Positions 1 through 6,992 of a stretch of DNA of 18,836 nucleotides are shown here, piece by piece. Below the pieces are notes generated by a model. It was not told the DNA's origin. It searched no databases and saw nothing but the letters and a program-made list of their open reading frames with translations. The stretch's first letter is position 1, and each line of letters begins with the position of its first letter. This DNA is from Sphingomonadaceae bacterium (GTDB lineage Bacteria; Pseudomonadota; Alphaproteobacteria; Sphingomonadales; Sphingomonadaceae): positions 581 to 19,416 of the forward strand of contig JACFNY010000006.1 of the NCBI GenBank assembly GCA_019454625.1, written 5' to 3'. The position numbers were made by a program, and so were the translations under genes.

Positions 1-606
1 ACTGGTGCGCGCCTGATCGCGCCGGGCGCGCGCGGCGGCGACCTGCGCGGCGGCGGCGGCGATGTCCTCGCGCCGCGCGCCCGCCTTCTGAAGCGAGAGC
101 GCCTGCTGCGCCGCGCGCATCTGCGCCTCGGCAGCGCGGTACTGCGCCTCGGTCGCCTCGAACTGCGCCCGGCTGACCGCGCCGGTTTTCACGAGCGCGG
201 ACCGCCGCTCGTAATCCTCGCGGGCACGCGCGAGCCCGGCGGCGGCTTCCGCGGCGCGCGCCTCGGCCTGCGCGATTTCCTGCGGCCGGTTGCCGGTGCG
301 GCGCTTGTCGAGCTCGGCCTCGGCGATGCCGACCTCGGCCTCCGCCACCTTCAGCGCATTATCCAGCGGGCGCGTGTCGAGCGTGGCGAGCGCCGCCCCC
401 GCCTCCACCTTCGCACCTTCCTCGTAACCGATCGTTTCGATCCGCCCCGGAACGCGGAAGGCGAGGTCGACCTGCCTTATATCAACGTTGCCGTAGAGCG
501 TGAGAGGACCGTCCCGGCCGCGCACGAGCCCGAACCCTCCCGTGGCGACGGCCGCGATCACGAGGATCGCAGCGACGGCGATGATGGCGAGACGGCGACG
601 GTTCAC
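1..606 (-). CDS. HlyD/YbhG-family membrane fusion protein of an efflux pump (partial, C-terminus outside window)
   Basis: This is a periplasmic adaptor of an ABC or similar efflux pump, anchored in the inner membrane and reaching toward an outer-membrane channel. I read 202 codons without a stop down to base 1, so the C-terminal beta-barrel part is missing. A short basic N-terminus (MNRRR) is followed by one hydrophobic anchor at about residues 6-26. A biotinyl-lipoyl-like beta stretch follows (GNVDIRQVDLAFRVPGRI at about 39-56). From about residue 80 to the edge the sequence is Ala/Glu/Arg-rich and alpha-helical, as expected for the coiled-coil hairpin. The GNVDIR...FRVPGRI stretch resembles E. 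coli YbhG. The start is GTG at 604-606, chosen because it overlaps the TGA of the upstream TetR gene (GTGA). The pairing matches the E. coli cecR-ybhGFSR layout, so ATPase and permease genes are expected just beyond the left edge (inference). Confidence 0.85.
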   Translation of the reverse strand, partial: MNRRRLAIIAVAAILVIAAVATGGFGLVRGRDGPLTLYGNVDIRQVDLAFRVPGRIETIGYEEGAKVEAGAALATLDTRPLDNALKVAEAEVGIAEAELDKRRTGNRPQEIAQAEARAAEAAAGLARAREDYERRSALVKTGAVSRAQFEATEAQYRAAEAQMRAAQQALSLQKAGARREDIAAAAAQVAAARARRDQARTS

Positions 607-1268
607 GCGGCTTCTCCCTGAACGATGCAATCGAGGATCGCGTCAAGCTGATCAAGCGCGATGCGGCCGATGACCTGCTGCTCGGCGGGGCCGATGTCGT
701 TCCAGCCCGTGGCGCGCAGCACGGCCGCCCGTGCGATTCGGAAAACGAGGATCTGCCCGAACAGCATCACGGCGCGGACGCGCGCGTCCAGCGGATCGAG
801 CGCACCGCCCGAAACCCGTGCGAGCAGCGCCGTCACACGGTCGAGAACCCGCTTCATGAAGCCTTCGTAAAGCACGTTGAACGCTTCCGTCGGGTCGGAC
901 TGCTCGCGGATGATGAAACGCGCGAACGCTTCGGTTTCCGGGCGCGTCATGATGCCGATCGCACCGTTCAGGAAGGTGCGGAGCGCCGCCCTCGCCGCGG
1001 CCGCGTCGCCGTCGTCGCCGCACACGGCGCCGGCTTCGTCGAGCGCCGCGCCCAGCCACGTTCCGAGCTGCGCGGCGATGTGACGCGCGGCGGCGAGGTA
1101 GAGCCCGTCCTTGCCGCCGAAATGATAGGTGATCGCCGACATCGGCTTGTCCGCGCGGCGCGCGAGTTCGCGCGTGCTGATCCCGTCCGGGCCCGCGCGG
1201 CCGAAGCAGTCGATGGCGATCCCGATGAGATGCGCGCGGGTCGCGGATTTCCCGGTCTCGTCGTCCAT
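603..1268 (-). CDS. TetR/AcrR-family repressor, CecR-like (DUF1956-type C-terminus)
   Basis: This is a DNA-binding repressor of 221 aa, probably dimeric and ligand-responsive, that likely controls the adjacent efflux gene and itself. The N-terminal helix-turn-helix spans about residues 10-57, with the classic recognition-helix ending ITYHFGGKDGLY. The rest is helical and resembles the CecR/YbiH ligand-binding domain (FARFIIREQSDPTEAF at about 115-130). The start is ATG at 1266-1268. The stop TGA overlaps the GTG of the membrane fusion gene, so the two are translationally coupled. A 28-bp near-perfect palindrome lies just 5' of the start and is the obvious candidate operator. E. coli CecR regulates ybhGFSR and drug tolerance; transferring that role here is inference from order and similarity. 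The ligand is unknown. Confidence 0.9.
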   Translation of the reverse strand: MDDETGKSATRAHLIGIAIDCFGRAGPDGISTRELARRADKPMSAITYHFGGKDGLYLAAARHIAAQLGTWLGAALDEAGAVCGDDGDAAAARAALRTFLNGAIGIMTRPETEAFARFIIREQSDPTEAFNVLYEGFMKRVLDRVTALLARVSGGALDPLDARVRAVMLFGQILVFRIARAAVLRATGWNDIGPAEQQVIGRIALDQLDAILDCIVQGEAA

Positions 1269-1274
1269 GGCCTG

Positions 1275-1302
1275 TGATTAGTTCGTTCGAACGAATGAAT
1301 CA
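1275..1302. promoter_or_regulatory. 28-bp palindrome, candidate TetR operator in a divergent promoter region
   Basis: The core TTCGTTCGAACGAA at 1282-1295 is a perfect 14-bp palindrome. Extending outward, TGATT and AATCA also pair, so 12 of 14 positions per arm match (mismatches at arm positions 6 and 7). It lies 6 bp upstream of the TetR start codon and 65 bp upstream of the divergent ligD-like start. Position, symmetry and length fit a TetR-family operator bound by one or two dimers. Binding by this repressor is inferred. Confidence 0.65.
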
Positions 1303-1367
1303 ACTGATTCGCCCTCCGAATTGCCTTTCGCGCGTTCCCGTCCGATGATCGGCCGCGCGAGGACGAG

Positions 1368-2261
1368 ATGCCCGAAGACGCCGCACCCCTGAAGATCACG
1401 ATCACGCATCCCGATCGCGTCCTCTTCCCCGAGGCGGGGATCACCAAGGGCGCGCTTGCCGACTATTACCGGCAGGTGAGCGGCCTCATGCTGCCGTGGC
1501 TTGCGCGGCGACCGGTCAGCCTCGTGCGCTGCCCGCAGGGCCGCGCCCGGCAATGTTTCTACCAGAAGCACGACAACGGCAGCTTCGGCCCCGCCGTGCG
1601 CCACATTCCTATCGTCGAGAAAAGCGGCGCCCCCGATAACTATCTCTACATTGAAGACGCCGAAGGCATCCTCGCCTGCGTCCAGATGGGCACCATCGAA
1701 TTCCACGGCTGGGGCGCACGCGTCGAGGACGTGGAGCGGCCCGACCGGATGGTGTTCGATCTCGACCCCGACGAAGCGGTCGGCTTCGCGGAGGTGAAGG
1801 CGGCGGCGCACGATATTCGGAAGTCTCTTGCCGATGCCGGTCTCGCCGGCTTCCCGCTGCTCACCGGCGGCAAGGGCATCCACGTCGTCGTACCGCTCGC
1901 GCCCGCCGAGGACTGGGACGCCGTGAAGGGCTTCGCCGAACGCTTCGCGCGCACCATCGCCGACCTCGAGCCGGAGCGCTTCACGGCGACGATGTCGAAG
2001 GCGAAGCGCAAGGGCCGCATCTTCATCGACTGGCTGCGCAACCAGCGCGGCTCCACCGCGATTCTACCCTACAGCGCCCGCGCACGGCCGGGTGCGCCGG
2101 TCGCAGCGCCCGTGTCATGGGCGGAGCTGGACGGCATCGCCAGGGCGGGCGCCTTCACCGTGAAGAACGCGAAGACGTTGTTGAAGCGCGCCAGCAGCCC
2201 CGATCTCGCCGGATGGGGCGTCGCCGCGCAGCGCCTGAGCCTCAGCGCCAGCCGGCGGTGA
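1368..2261 (+). CDS. ligD: Stand-alone LigD-type polymerase/primase domain protein (PolDom, archaeo-eukaryotic primase superfamily)
   Basis: This is a 297-aa protein equal in length to the polymerase module of bacterial LigD, which fills and adds ribonucleotides at DNA ends during Ku-dependent end joining. Family motifs are visible. They are the metal-binding pair D131/D133 in FDLDPDE, TGGKGIHVVVPL with His172, and the third acidic residue D221 in RIFIDWLRN followed by QRGSTA. No ligase or phosphoesterase domain is attached, and neither a Ku nor an ATP-ligase gene lies nearby. The start is ATG 1368, preceded by GAGGA at 1359-1363; an in-frame stop at 1305-1307 rules out a long extension. It is divergent from the TetR gene and shares its short control region. 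Its 3' end overlaps the convergent nucleotidyltransferase gene by 20 bp. A separate ligase partner elsewhere in the genome is likely but not visible. Confidence 0.9.
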   Translation: MPEDAAPLKITITHPDRVLFPEAGITKGALADYYRQVSGLMLPWLARRPVSLVRCPQGRARQCFYQKHDNGSFGPAVRHIPIVEKSGAPDNYLYIEDAEGILACVQMGTIEFHGWGARVEDVERPDRMVFDLDPDEAVGFAEVKAAAHDIRKSLADAGLAGFPLLTGGKGIHVVVPLAPAEDWDAVKGFAERFARTIADLEPERFTATMSKAKRKGRIFIDWLRNQRGSTAILPYSARARPGAPVAAPVSWAELDGIARAGAFTVKNAKTLLKRASSPDLAGWGVAAQRLSLSASRR

Positions 2262-2982
2262 GCGCCTGCCCGACCTCGACGTCCTGCGGGAAGTCCACCT
2301 CGCCCCACTCCAGCCCCTCGATCGAGGTGACGAGCACCGTGGAGGCAGGGTCCGCCGCGATGTGATGGATGGCGCGCAGATACCAGCTCCGCGTGCCTTC
2401 GGGCGAGTGCATCATGCGCTCCACCTCGGCGCGGAAGCGCGCCGCACCTTCCGTGTTGAAGCGCAGGAAGCCGATGGACTCGGCGTTGCTTTCCTCCGCC
2501 GTCAGCCGCTTGCCGATGTCGAGCAGCCGCTCGCCCTCGCGGCGGACCTTCATGTCGTCGAGGTCGTAATCGTCCTTCACGTCCACCGTGACGCGGATCG
2601 GCGCGTCGGGCGCGGCGAGCACGCGCTCCACGATCTCCCGCGAGACGAGCGTGTCGCCGTTCAGGATCACGAAGGGCCGGTCCATCAGTCCGCGCGCCAG
2701 CCACACCGAGCCGAGATTGTCCGCCACCTGATAGAAGGGGTTGAACAGCGTCCGTACCTCAGCGCCGCGATCCTCCCGGCGCGCGATGGCCGCGTCCACC
2801 ATGTCCGAGTTGAACCCGACCACGACCGTGATGTCGTCGATGCCGCCCGCGATCAGCATGTCGAGCTGCCAGTCGAGCAGCGTGCGGCCCGAAAACTCGA
2901 TCAGGCATTTCGGCCGGTCGGCGGTCAGCGGCAGCAGGCGCGAGCCCTGCCCTGCGCTGAGGATGATGGCGCGTCTGGTCAT
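2242..2982 (-). CDS. NTP transferase, phosphocholine cytidylyltransferase (LicC)-like
   Basis: This 246-aa cytosolic enzyme has a single nucleotidyltransferase fold and would activate a phosphorylated alcohol or sugar with an NTP. The nucleotide-binding signature starts at residue 5 (AIILSAGQGSRLLPLT), followed by RPKCLIEFSGRTLLDWQL. The metal-binding FVILNGDTLVS motif is at about 103-113, and a second acidic site is in WGEVDFPQDVE near the C-terminus. The pattern resembles LicC-type CTP:phosphocholine cytidylyltransferases, but the substrate cannot be read from sequence. The gene follows a second nucleotidyltransferase on the same strand with a 45-bp gap, so the two are probably co-transcribed. 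It may feed a CDP-alcohol into lipid or polysaccharide head-group synthesis (inference). Its last 20 bp overlap the end of the convergent ligD-like gene. Confidence 0.85.
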   Translation of the reverse strand: MTRRAIILSAGQGSRLLPLTADRPKCLIEFSGRTLLDWQLDMLIAGGIDDITVVVGFNSDMVDAAIARREDRGAEVRTLFNPFYQVADNLGSVWLARGLMDRPFVILNGDTLVSREIVERVLAAPDAPIRVTVDVKDDYDLDDMKVRREGERLLDIGKRLTAEESNAESIGFLRFNTEGAARFRAEVERMMHSPEGTRSWYLRAIHHIAADPASTVLVTSIEGLEWGEVDFPQDVEVGQALTAGWR

Positions 2983-3027
2983 TGCGCGCGCCTAGACCGG
3001 AAATGTGGCAGGAAGTGGAATGTGCGC

Positions 3028-3831
3028 TCAGGCCCGTGCGGCAAGGATCGCGCTCGCGATGGCATGGTCCTCCACCTTGTCGACGTCGATGCACGCCTCC
3101 GGCCTGTCGAGCAATACCGGCGCGGCAGTGACGCCGAGCCGCGCCCCGGCCCGCGCCAGCGCCCGCTCCACGCGCATCGCGCGAAGCAGGTAGCCCACGA
3201 GGAGGCCCGGCCCGAACGCGCGCGCGATGGCGCGCACCTTCTTCCGCTCGCTTTCCACGCGCTGCCAGAAGCGCACGGCGGACAGCGCCGCGGGCCGCGC
3301 GAGGAAGAAGAGGTTCGCGCCCGAATAGGCCCCGCCGCGAAACTTCAGCCACGTCCGCCGCGCATTTGGGAACGCGCGCGCGAACACCTCCCGCGACACG
3401 AGACCGACGGCGACATCGGTCCCGCGCGCGCCTGCCCCGGCGATGAAACCGGTCAGCGTCTCCGCGTCCAGCAGCACGTTGTCCGCCGTGGTGACGAGAA
3501 ACGGCCAGCCGCCGGGATCGGCTTCGAGCGCTGCGGCCACGGCGGCGCTCACCGAGTTTCCGCCCGCCAGCACAGCGATCCGTGCGTCCGCCGCCATCCA
3601 TGCCGTGCCCGGATGCGCGAGCAGCCGCTCCGGCGCCTGCGCCAGCACCACCGTGCGCGCCACCTGCGGATGGTCCGCCAGCACGCGCGCCACGCGCGAA
3701 AGCATCGGCTCGCCGGCAACCGCGATCAGCGCCTTGTCGTCGACGCCGAAGTGCGCGGCCAGCGGATCGACGCCCGGCCGCCTCCCGGCGACGAGCAGCG
3801 CCGTGACCCGCGGTTCATGCTCCGTTTCCAA
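3028..3831 (-). CDS. MobA-like NTP transferase domain protein
   Basis: This is a cytosolic nucleotidyltransferase-fold protein of unknown substrate, about 267 aa. Visible family features are an N-terminal LLVAGRRPGVDPLA loop with DDKALIAVAGEPMLSRV, a metal-site strand FLVTTADNVLLDAETL at about 110-125, and the C-terminal IDVDKVEDHAIA tail typical of this fold. The usual GGxGTR loop is altered to AGRRPGVDP, so it belongs to a diverged subfamily. The start is uncertain. I prefer TTG at 3829-3831, with AAGGA at 3841-3845 placed 9 nt upstream. A TTG seven codons earlier (3850-3852) lacks a ribosome site, and no in-frame ATG or GTG is available. It is upstream of, and probably co-transcribed with, the LicC-like enzyme, which suggests two activation steps of one pathway (inference). 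Confidence 0.75.
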   Translation of the reverse strand: METEHEPRVTALLVAGRRPGVDPLAAHFGVDDKALIAVAGEPMLSRVARVLADHPQVARTVVLAQAPERLLAHPGTAWMAADARIAVLAGGNSVSAAVAAALEADPGGWPFLVTTADNVLLDAETLTGFIAGAGARGTDVAVGLVSREVFARAFPNARRTWLKFRGGAYSGANLFFLARPAALSAVRFWQRVESERKKVRAIARAFGPGLLVGYLLRAMRVERALARAGARLGVTAAPVLLDRPEACIDVDKVEDHAIASAILAARA

Positions 3832-3974
3832 CCTGCCCCGTCCTTGTCGCAAAATCGCAACACAGCATCCTCGACGCGGCCTATGACCAAACGAGCGCGA
3901 AGTCCATGCTTGGCGCGGCCCCCAGTTTCAGAGAAAAGATGGGCCAAGGGGGCGTATGTTCGAGGGAACCGTAC

Positions 3975-4553
3975 ATGCGTCGTCTTGCCGTGCCCCTGCT
4001 GCTTCTCGTGCCGTTTTTCGCGCTGCCCGCCGCCGCCCAGACCACGCCCGGCGAGAAGGACAAGCCCACCACGAGCCGCGCGCTCGACGCGGCGACGCAG
4101 CCGGTGGAGGACGTCAATCTCAAGAAAGACGAGATTCCGCAGGACCTGCTCGACATCCTCGACGATCCCTATTCGCTGAAGGGCATCCGCAAATGCGCCG
4201 AGGTGCGCGCGGCGGTGGAAAAGCTCGACGCCGTGCTTGGCCCCGATCTCGACGTCGAGATCGCCGAGGACAAGGGCAAGAAGCGCGCCGACACCGTCCT
4301 GCGCCTTTCCGGCAACTTCCTGTCCAACCTGATCCTGCCCTTCCGCGGCATCGTGCGCGAGATTTCCGGAAGCGCGGAGAACCAGCGGCGCTACCGGGCG
4401 GCGATCGTCACCGGCGTCGCGCGGCGCAGCTTCCTGAAAGGCTACGGCGCCGCGAAGGGCTGCAAGCCGCCCGCCGCCCCGCTGCCGCTTAAAGTGATTT
4501 CAAGGCAGGTGGAATCACCTGCCGGCTCGGAAATAACGGCAAACAAGCAATAA
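3975..4553 (+). CDS. Exported protein of unknown function
   Basis: I do not recognise this 192-aa protein. It begins with a clear signal peptide (MRRLAVPLLLLVPFFALPA, cleavage likely after AAA at about residue 21), so the mature form should be periplasmic. The mature part has an acidic linker (about 23-65), then a mixed helical region. It has exactly two cysteines (C74 and C163), which could form a disulphide, and a moderately hydrophobic patch FLSNLILPFRG at 115-125. The tail is rich in Pro and basic residues. ATG 3975 is chosen because it opens the signal peptide and has CGAGGGA 8 nt upstream; an upstream TTG frame adds unlikely sequence. It is divergent from the nucleotidyltransferases and convergent with the amidase gene 20 bp downstream. 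Neither neighbour assigns a role. Confidence 0.8.
   Translation: MRRLAVPLLLLVPFFALPAAAQTTPGEKDKPTTSRALDAATQPVEDVNLKKDEIPQDLLDILDDPYSLKGIRKCAEVRAAVEKLDAVLGPDLDVEIAEDKGKKRADTVLRLSGNFLSNLILPFRGIVREISGSAENQRRYRAAIVTGVARRSFLKGYGAAKGCKPPAAPLPLKVISRQVESPAGSEITANKQ
4504..4523 (-). terminator. Perfect 8-bp hairpin with 4-nt loop at a convergent gene end
   Basis: GGCAGGTG at 4504-4511 pairs perfectly with CACCTGCC at 4516-4523 around a GAAT loop. It lies inside the last codons of the exported-protein gene and 51 bp beyond the stop of the convergent amidase gene. On the minus strand it is followed by TTGAAATCACTTT, which has some T but no clean T-run, so it is at best a weak intrinsic terminator for the minus-strand operon. 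Confidence 0.3.
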
Positions 4554-4573
4554 CCTGCCGAAAAGGCCGAAGC

Positions 4574-5263
4574 TCAGGCGAGCCGCAGTTCCTCCTGAGG
4601 CGTCGTCAGCAGCAACCCGAGCAGGATCGCGCGCGTCTCGCCGTCCACCACGCCGTCGATGTTGGAAGGCCGGAACCGCCGCTGGAACGCGATGATCGCC
4701 CCCGGGCCGTCGCTCACGTCATAGCCGTAGCGTTCGAGAGCGAGGAGCATCCCCGCGTCCGTCCAGTGCGGATCGGCGATCGCGTCCGGAACCGCGGTCG
4801 CAAGCCCGAGGCGGGCGAGGCGCGGCCAGTCGAAAAGCTCGCCCGGATCGGCCTTGCGCGCGGGCGCGATGTCGCTGTGGCCGACGACGTTGCCCGGCCG
4901 GATGCCGTGCCGCTTCACGATCCCGGCCAGAAGCGGGATCAGCGCGTCCATCTGCGCTTCGGGAAACGGCCGGTAGCCGAACTCGTGGCCGGGATTGACG
5001 ATCTCGATGCCGACGCTCGCCGAGTTCACGTCGGCGATGCCTCGCCAGAACGACTTGCCCGCGTGCCACGCGCGCCGGTCCTCGTCGACGAGGCGGAGCA
5101 CGTTGCCGTCCTCGGCGATCATGTAGTGCGACGAGACTTTCGCCTCCGAGTCCGTCAGGCGCTGGAGCGCGGCGGTTGCGGACTGCATCCCCGTGTAGTG
5201 TAGCACCACCATCGAAACCGGCAGCGTCCGCGCGTCATGGTTGGGCGACGGGCAATCAATCAT
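4574..5263 (-). CDS. N-acetylmuramoyl-L-alanine amidase, AmpD/AmiD-like with C-terminal peptidoglycan-binding region
   Basis: This zinc amidase cleaves the bond between N-acetylmuramic acid and the stem peptide. It has 229 aa. The Amidase_2 domain covers about residues 10-145, with zinc ligands H22 (VVLHYTG), H129 (VVGHSDIAP) and D139 (RKADPG), the catalytic Glu87 in GIEIVN, and K137 matching the AmpD K-x-D pair. A C-terminal helical region (about 160-215, AFQRRFRPSNIDGVVDGETRAIL) looks like a PG_binding_1 domain, as in AmiD. There is no signal peptide or lipobox, so it may act in the cytoplasm on recycled muropeptides or leave by another route (open). The start is ATG 5261-5263, which overlaps the TGA of the upstream EamA gene (ATGA). 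The longer in-frame ORF adds only low-complexity residues. Confidence 0.88.
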   Translation of the reverse strand: MIDCPSPNHDARTLPVSMVVLHYTGMQSATAALQRLTDSEAKVSSHYMIAEDGNVLRLVDEDRRAWHAGKSFWRGIADVNSASVGIEIVNPGHEFGYRPFPEAQMDALIPLLAGIVKRHGIRPGNVVGHSDIAPARKADPGELFDWPRLARLGLATAVPDAIADPHWTDAGMLLALERYGYDVSDGPGAIIAFQRRFRPSNIDGVVDGETRAILLGLLLTTPQEELRLA

Positions 5264-6162
5264 CGCTTCACCTCGCGCGCCCATTCCTTGACGAGCCCCT
5301 CGTCCGCCTTCTGCGTCGCGCTCCGCCACGTCACCACGGCGACGCCGGCGATGGTGACGAGCGCGCCGACGGCGAATTCGAAGCTGACCGGCGTATCATA
5401 CACCATGATCGCGATGATCGCCGCAATGAGCGGCGTCGGCAAGGTGAGCGGCGCCATCGTCGTCACCGGATAGCGCTGGAGCAGCCAGCTCATCCCGGCA
5501 TGGCCGATGATCGACGAGCCGACCACCGCGTAGAGCAGCCAGCCCCAGACCCGCGCGTCCGCGTCCGCCGCCCGGGCAAGACCGCCGGGCTCGAACCACA
5601 GCGCCGCGGCGAGCAGCAACGGCACGCTCACGAACGCGAGCCACGCGTGGATGGTGAGCGGGTTGACGCCTTGCAGGCGGCGGAACAGCAGCGAGCCCAC
5701 CGCCCACATGAACGACGCGAGGATGGTGAGGCCGACGCCGAGCCGCTCGTCCCAGATCGCCGGGTCGAAGCCCATGATGGCGATGCCGATGAACGAGGCC
5801 GCAGTGCCGACGATGCGGACCCAGCGGATCGTCTCGCCGAGGAAGATCACGGCCAGCATCAGGCTGAACGGCACGCCGAGTTGCCCCGCGATGGAAAGCG
5901 CCGCGACATTCTCGGTGAGCGCGAAGCTGAGACCGCCGAGGCCCATGAAGACCGCGCCCGATACGATGCCGGCGATCACGATGTCTACCATGCGTCCCTT
6001 CACCGGCCGCAGCCATGGCAGCGTGAACAGCAGCACGATCGCGTAGCGCAGGAACACGCCGGTCACCGGCCCGAACGCGGTGATGATCTCCTTCACCGCG
6101 ACGACGTTCATCGCCCAAAGGAGGTCGATGAACAGGATGAAGGCGAGGTGCGCGGGCTTCAT
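5260..6162 (-). CDS. EamA/DMT-superfamily transporter
   Basis: This is a 300-aa integral inner-membrane protein of the drug/metabolite transporter superfamily. It has two tandem EamA halves and about ten hydrophobic helices; helix 1 is LAFILFIDLLWAMNVVAVKE at about 6-25. Family-like features include the ALSIAGQLGVPFSLMLAVIFLGE segment, in which a helix pair ends in GE before the basic loop RWVR, and the matching second-half TMAPLTLPTPLIAAIIA. The substrate is not predictable; members move amino acids, nucleosides, drugs or metabolites. The start ATG (6160-6162) overlaps the TGA of the J-domain gene, and its own TGA overlaps the amidase ATG, so it is the middle gene of a tightly coupled trio. 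Co-expression with an amidase could hint at cell-wall turnover products as cargo, but that is speculation. Confidence 0.88.
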   Translation of the reverse strand: MKPAHLAFILFIDLLWAMNVVAVKEIITAFGPVTGVFLRYAIVLLFTLPWLRPVKGRMVDIVIAGIVSGAVFMGLGGLSFALTENVAALSIAGQLGVPFSLMLAVIFLGETIRWVRIVGTAASFIGIAIMGFDPAIWDERLGVGLTILASFMWAVGSLLFRRLQGVNPLTIHAWLAFVSVPLLLAAALWFEPGGLARAADADARVWGWLLYAVVGSSIIGHAGMSWLLQRYPVTTMAPLTLPTPLIAAIIAIMVYDTPVSFEFAVGALVTIAGVAVVTWRSATQKADEGLVKEWAREVKR

Positions 6163-6866
6163 GACGACATAATCGTGCGGTAGGCCGCGTTGATCTCGGC
6201 CATGCGCAGGTCCGCGACGCGGATGAACTCGGCGGGCGTCCCTTCCGCGTAGTGCCGGTCGGGATGGTGCCGCTTCACGAGCGCGAGGTAGGCGCTGCGG
6301 ACCGTCTCCCGGTCCGCGCCGGGCGCCACGCCGAGCACGACATAGGGGTCGTCCGGGTCCGGCGCGACATAGCGCGCCCTGATCCGCGCGAAGTCGGCAT
6401 CGGCGATGGCGAACTCGCGGCGCACGCGATCGACGTACTCAAGCTCTTCACGCGTCACGCCGTCGGCGACGGCGATCATCAGCAACGCCTCGACGAGATC
6501 CTCGAGCGCGGGCGATCCGGTGCCGATGATGCTGCGGACCTGCCGGGCATAGCTTTCGAAGCCTTCGGTCGAACGCTTGGCGAGGTTGTAGAAGCGCTCG
6601 GCGTTCGCGCGCTCCGCCGCTTCCACCTGGAACAGGCGCTCGAACACGGCGAACTCGTCGGCGGAGGCGTAGCCGTCGGCGCGCGCCATCTTGGCGGCAA
6701 GCGCGATGGCGGCGATGGTGAAGGCGACCTGCGCGCGCTCGCCGCGGCCGAGCCGTGCCGCGCCGACATCAATGGCGTGTCCCGCGGCAAGGCCCGCAAG
6801 CGCGCCCAGCGGCCCGCCGATGGCGAGGCCGACGGCGGTTCCCAGAATCTTGCCCCAGATCGACAT
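6159..6866 (-). CDS. DjlA-like protein: TerB region plus C-terminal J domain
   Basis: This is a co-chaperone-type protein of 235 aa. The N-terminus (about 5-33) is a Gly/Ala-rich hydrophobic stretch that may insert into or associate with the membrane. A TerB-like helical domain occupies about 45-155 (KMARADGYASADEFAVFERLF, ending MIAVADGVTREELEYVDRV). A J domain closes the protein (about 172-235, PYVVLGVAPGADRETVRSAY) with the essential HPD motif in KRHHPDRH that stimulates DnaK ATPase. The order TerB then J matches DjlA, although E. coli DjlA has a defined transmembrane segment. The start is ATG 6864-6866 with no convincing Shine-Dalgarno. The leader begins 12 bp from a long hairpin element, so expression may depend on that structure (inference). 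The next gene overlaps by ATGA. Confidence 0.85.
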   Translation of the reverse strand: MSIWGKILGTAVGLAIGGPLGALAGLAAGHAIDVGAARLGRGERAQVAFTIAAIALAAKMARADGYASADEFAVFERLFQVEAAERANAERFYNLAKRSTEGFESYARQVRSIIGTGSPALEDLVEALLMIAVADGVTREELEYVDRVRREFAIADADFARIRARYVAPDPDDPYVVLGVAPGADRETVRSAYLALVKRHHPDRHYAEGTPAEFIRVADLRMAEINAAYRTIMSS

Positions 6867-6877
6867 GCGCCGCTGTC

Positions 6878-6940
6878 TAGAGCCTGATCGTTCGAGAGGG
6901 AAGCGCGTGCGCTTCCCTCTCGAACGTGAATCAGTCTCTA
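6878..6940. repeat. Long palindromic (hairpin) element between cheR and the J-domain gene
   Basis: An 18-bp arm at 6889-6906 (CGTTCGAGAGGGAAGCGC) is perfectly complementary to 6909-6926, with only GT at the centre. Outside it, TAGAGCCTGAT (6878-6888) pairs with ATCAGTCTCTA (6930-6940) at 10 of 11 positions, separated from the inner stem by a 3-nt TGA bulge on one side. A further small repeat, TCTAA/TTAGA at 6937-6954, abuts it. There is no T-run on either side. The symmetry is much longer than a normal operator. Possible identities are a dispersed intergenic palindrome, a structured terminator/processing site after the che operon, or a regulator of the following gene. Confidence 0.8.
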
Positions 6941-6992
6941 ATCCATAGCTTAGACCGCGATCGGGCCGGATGGAACCGGGAGGCGCGGGAAA

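Noticed and set aside
2362..4179. 605-codon plus-strand open frame across the two nucleotidyltransferases
   Set aside because: It is Arg/His-rich and without motifs, lies antisense to two recognisable genes and runs out of frame into the exported-protein gene.
5176..6183. 335-codon plus-strand open frame opposite the EamA transporter
   Set aside because: It is a charge-rich antisense shadow; the minus strand encodes a clear ten-helix transporter.
6878..6940. Interpretation of the long palindrome as an ordinary Rho-independent terminator
   Set aside because: No T-rich tail follows on either strand, and the symmetry is far longer than needed; kept as a repeat or structured element instead.
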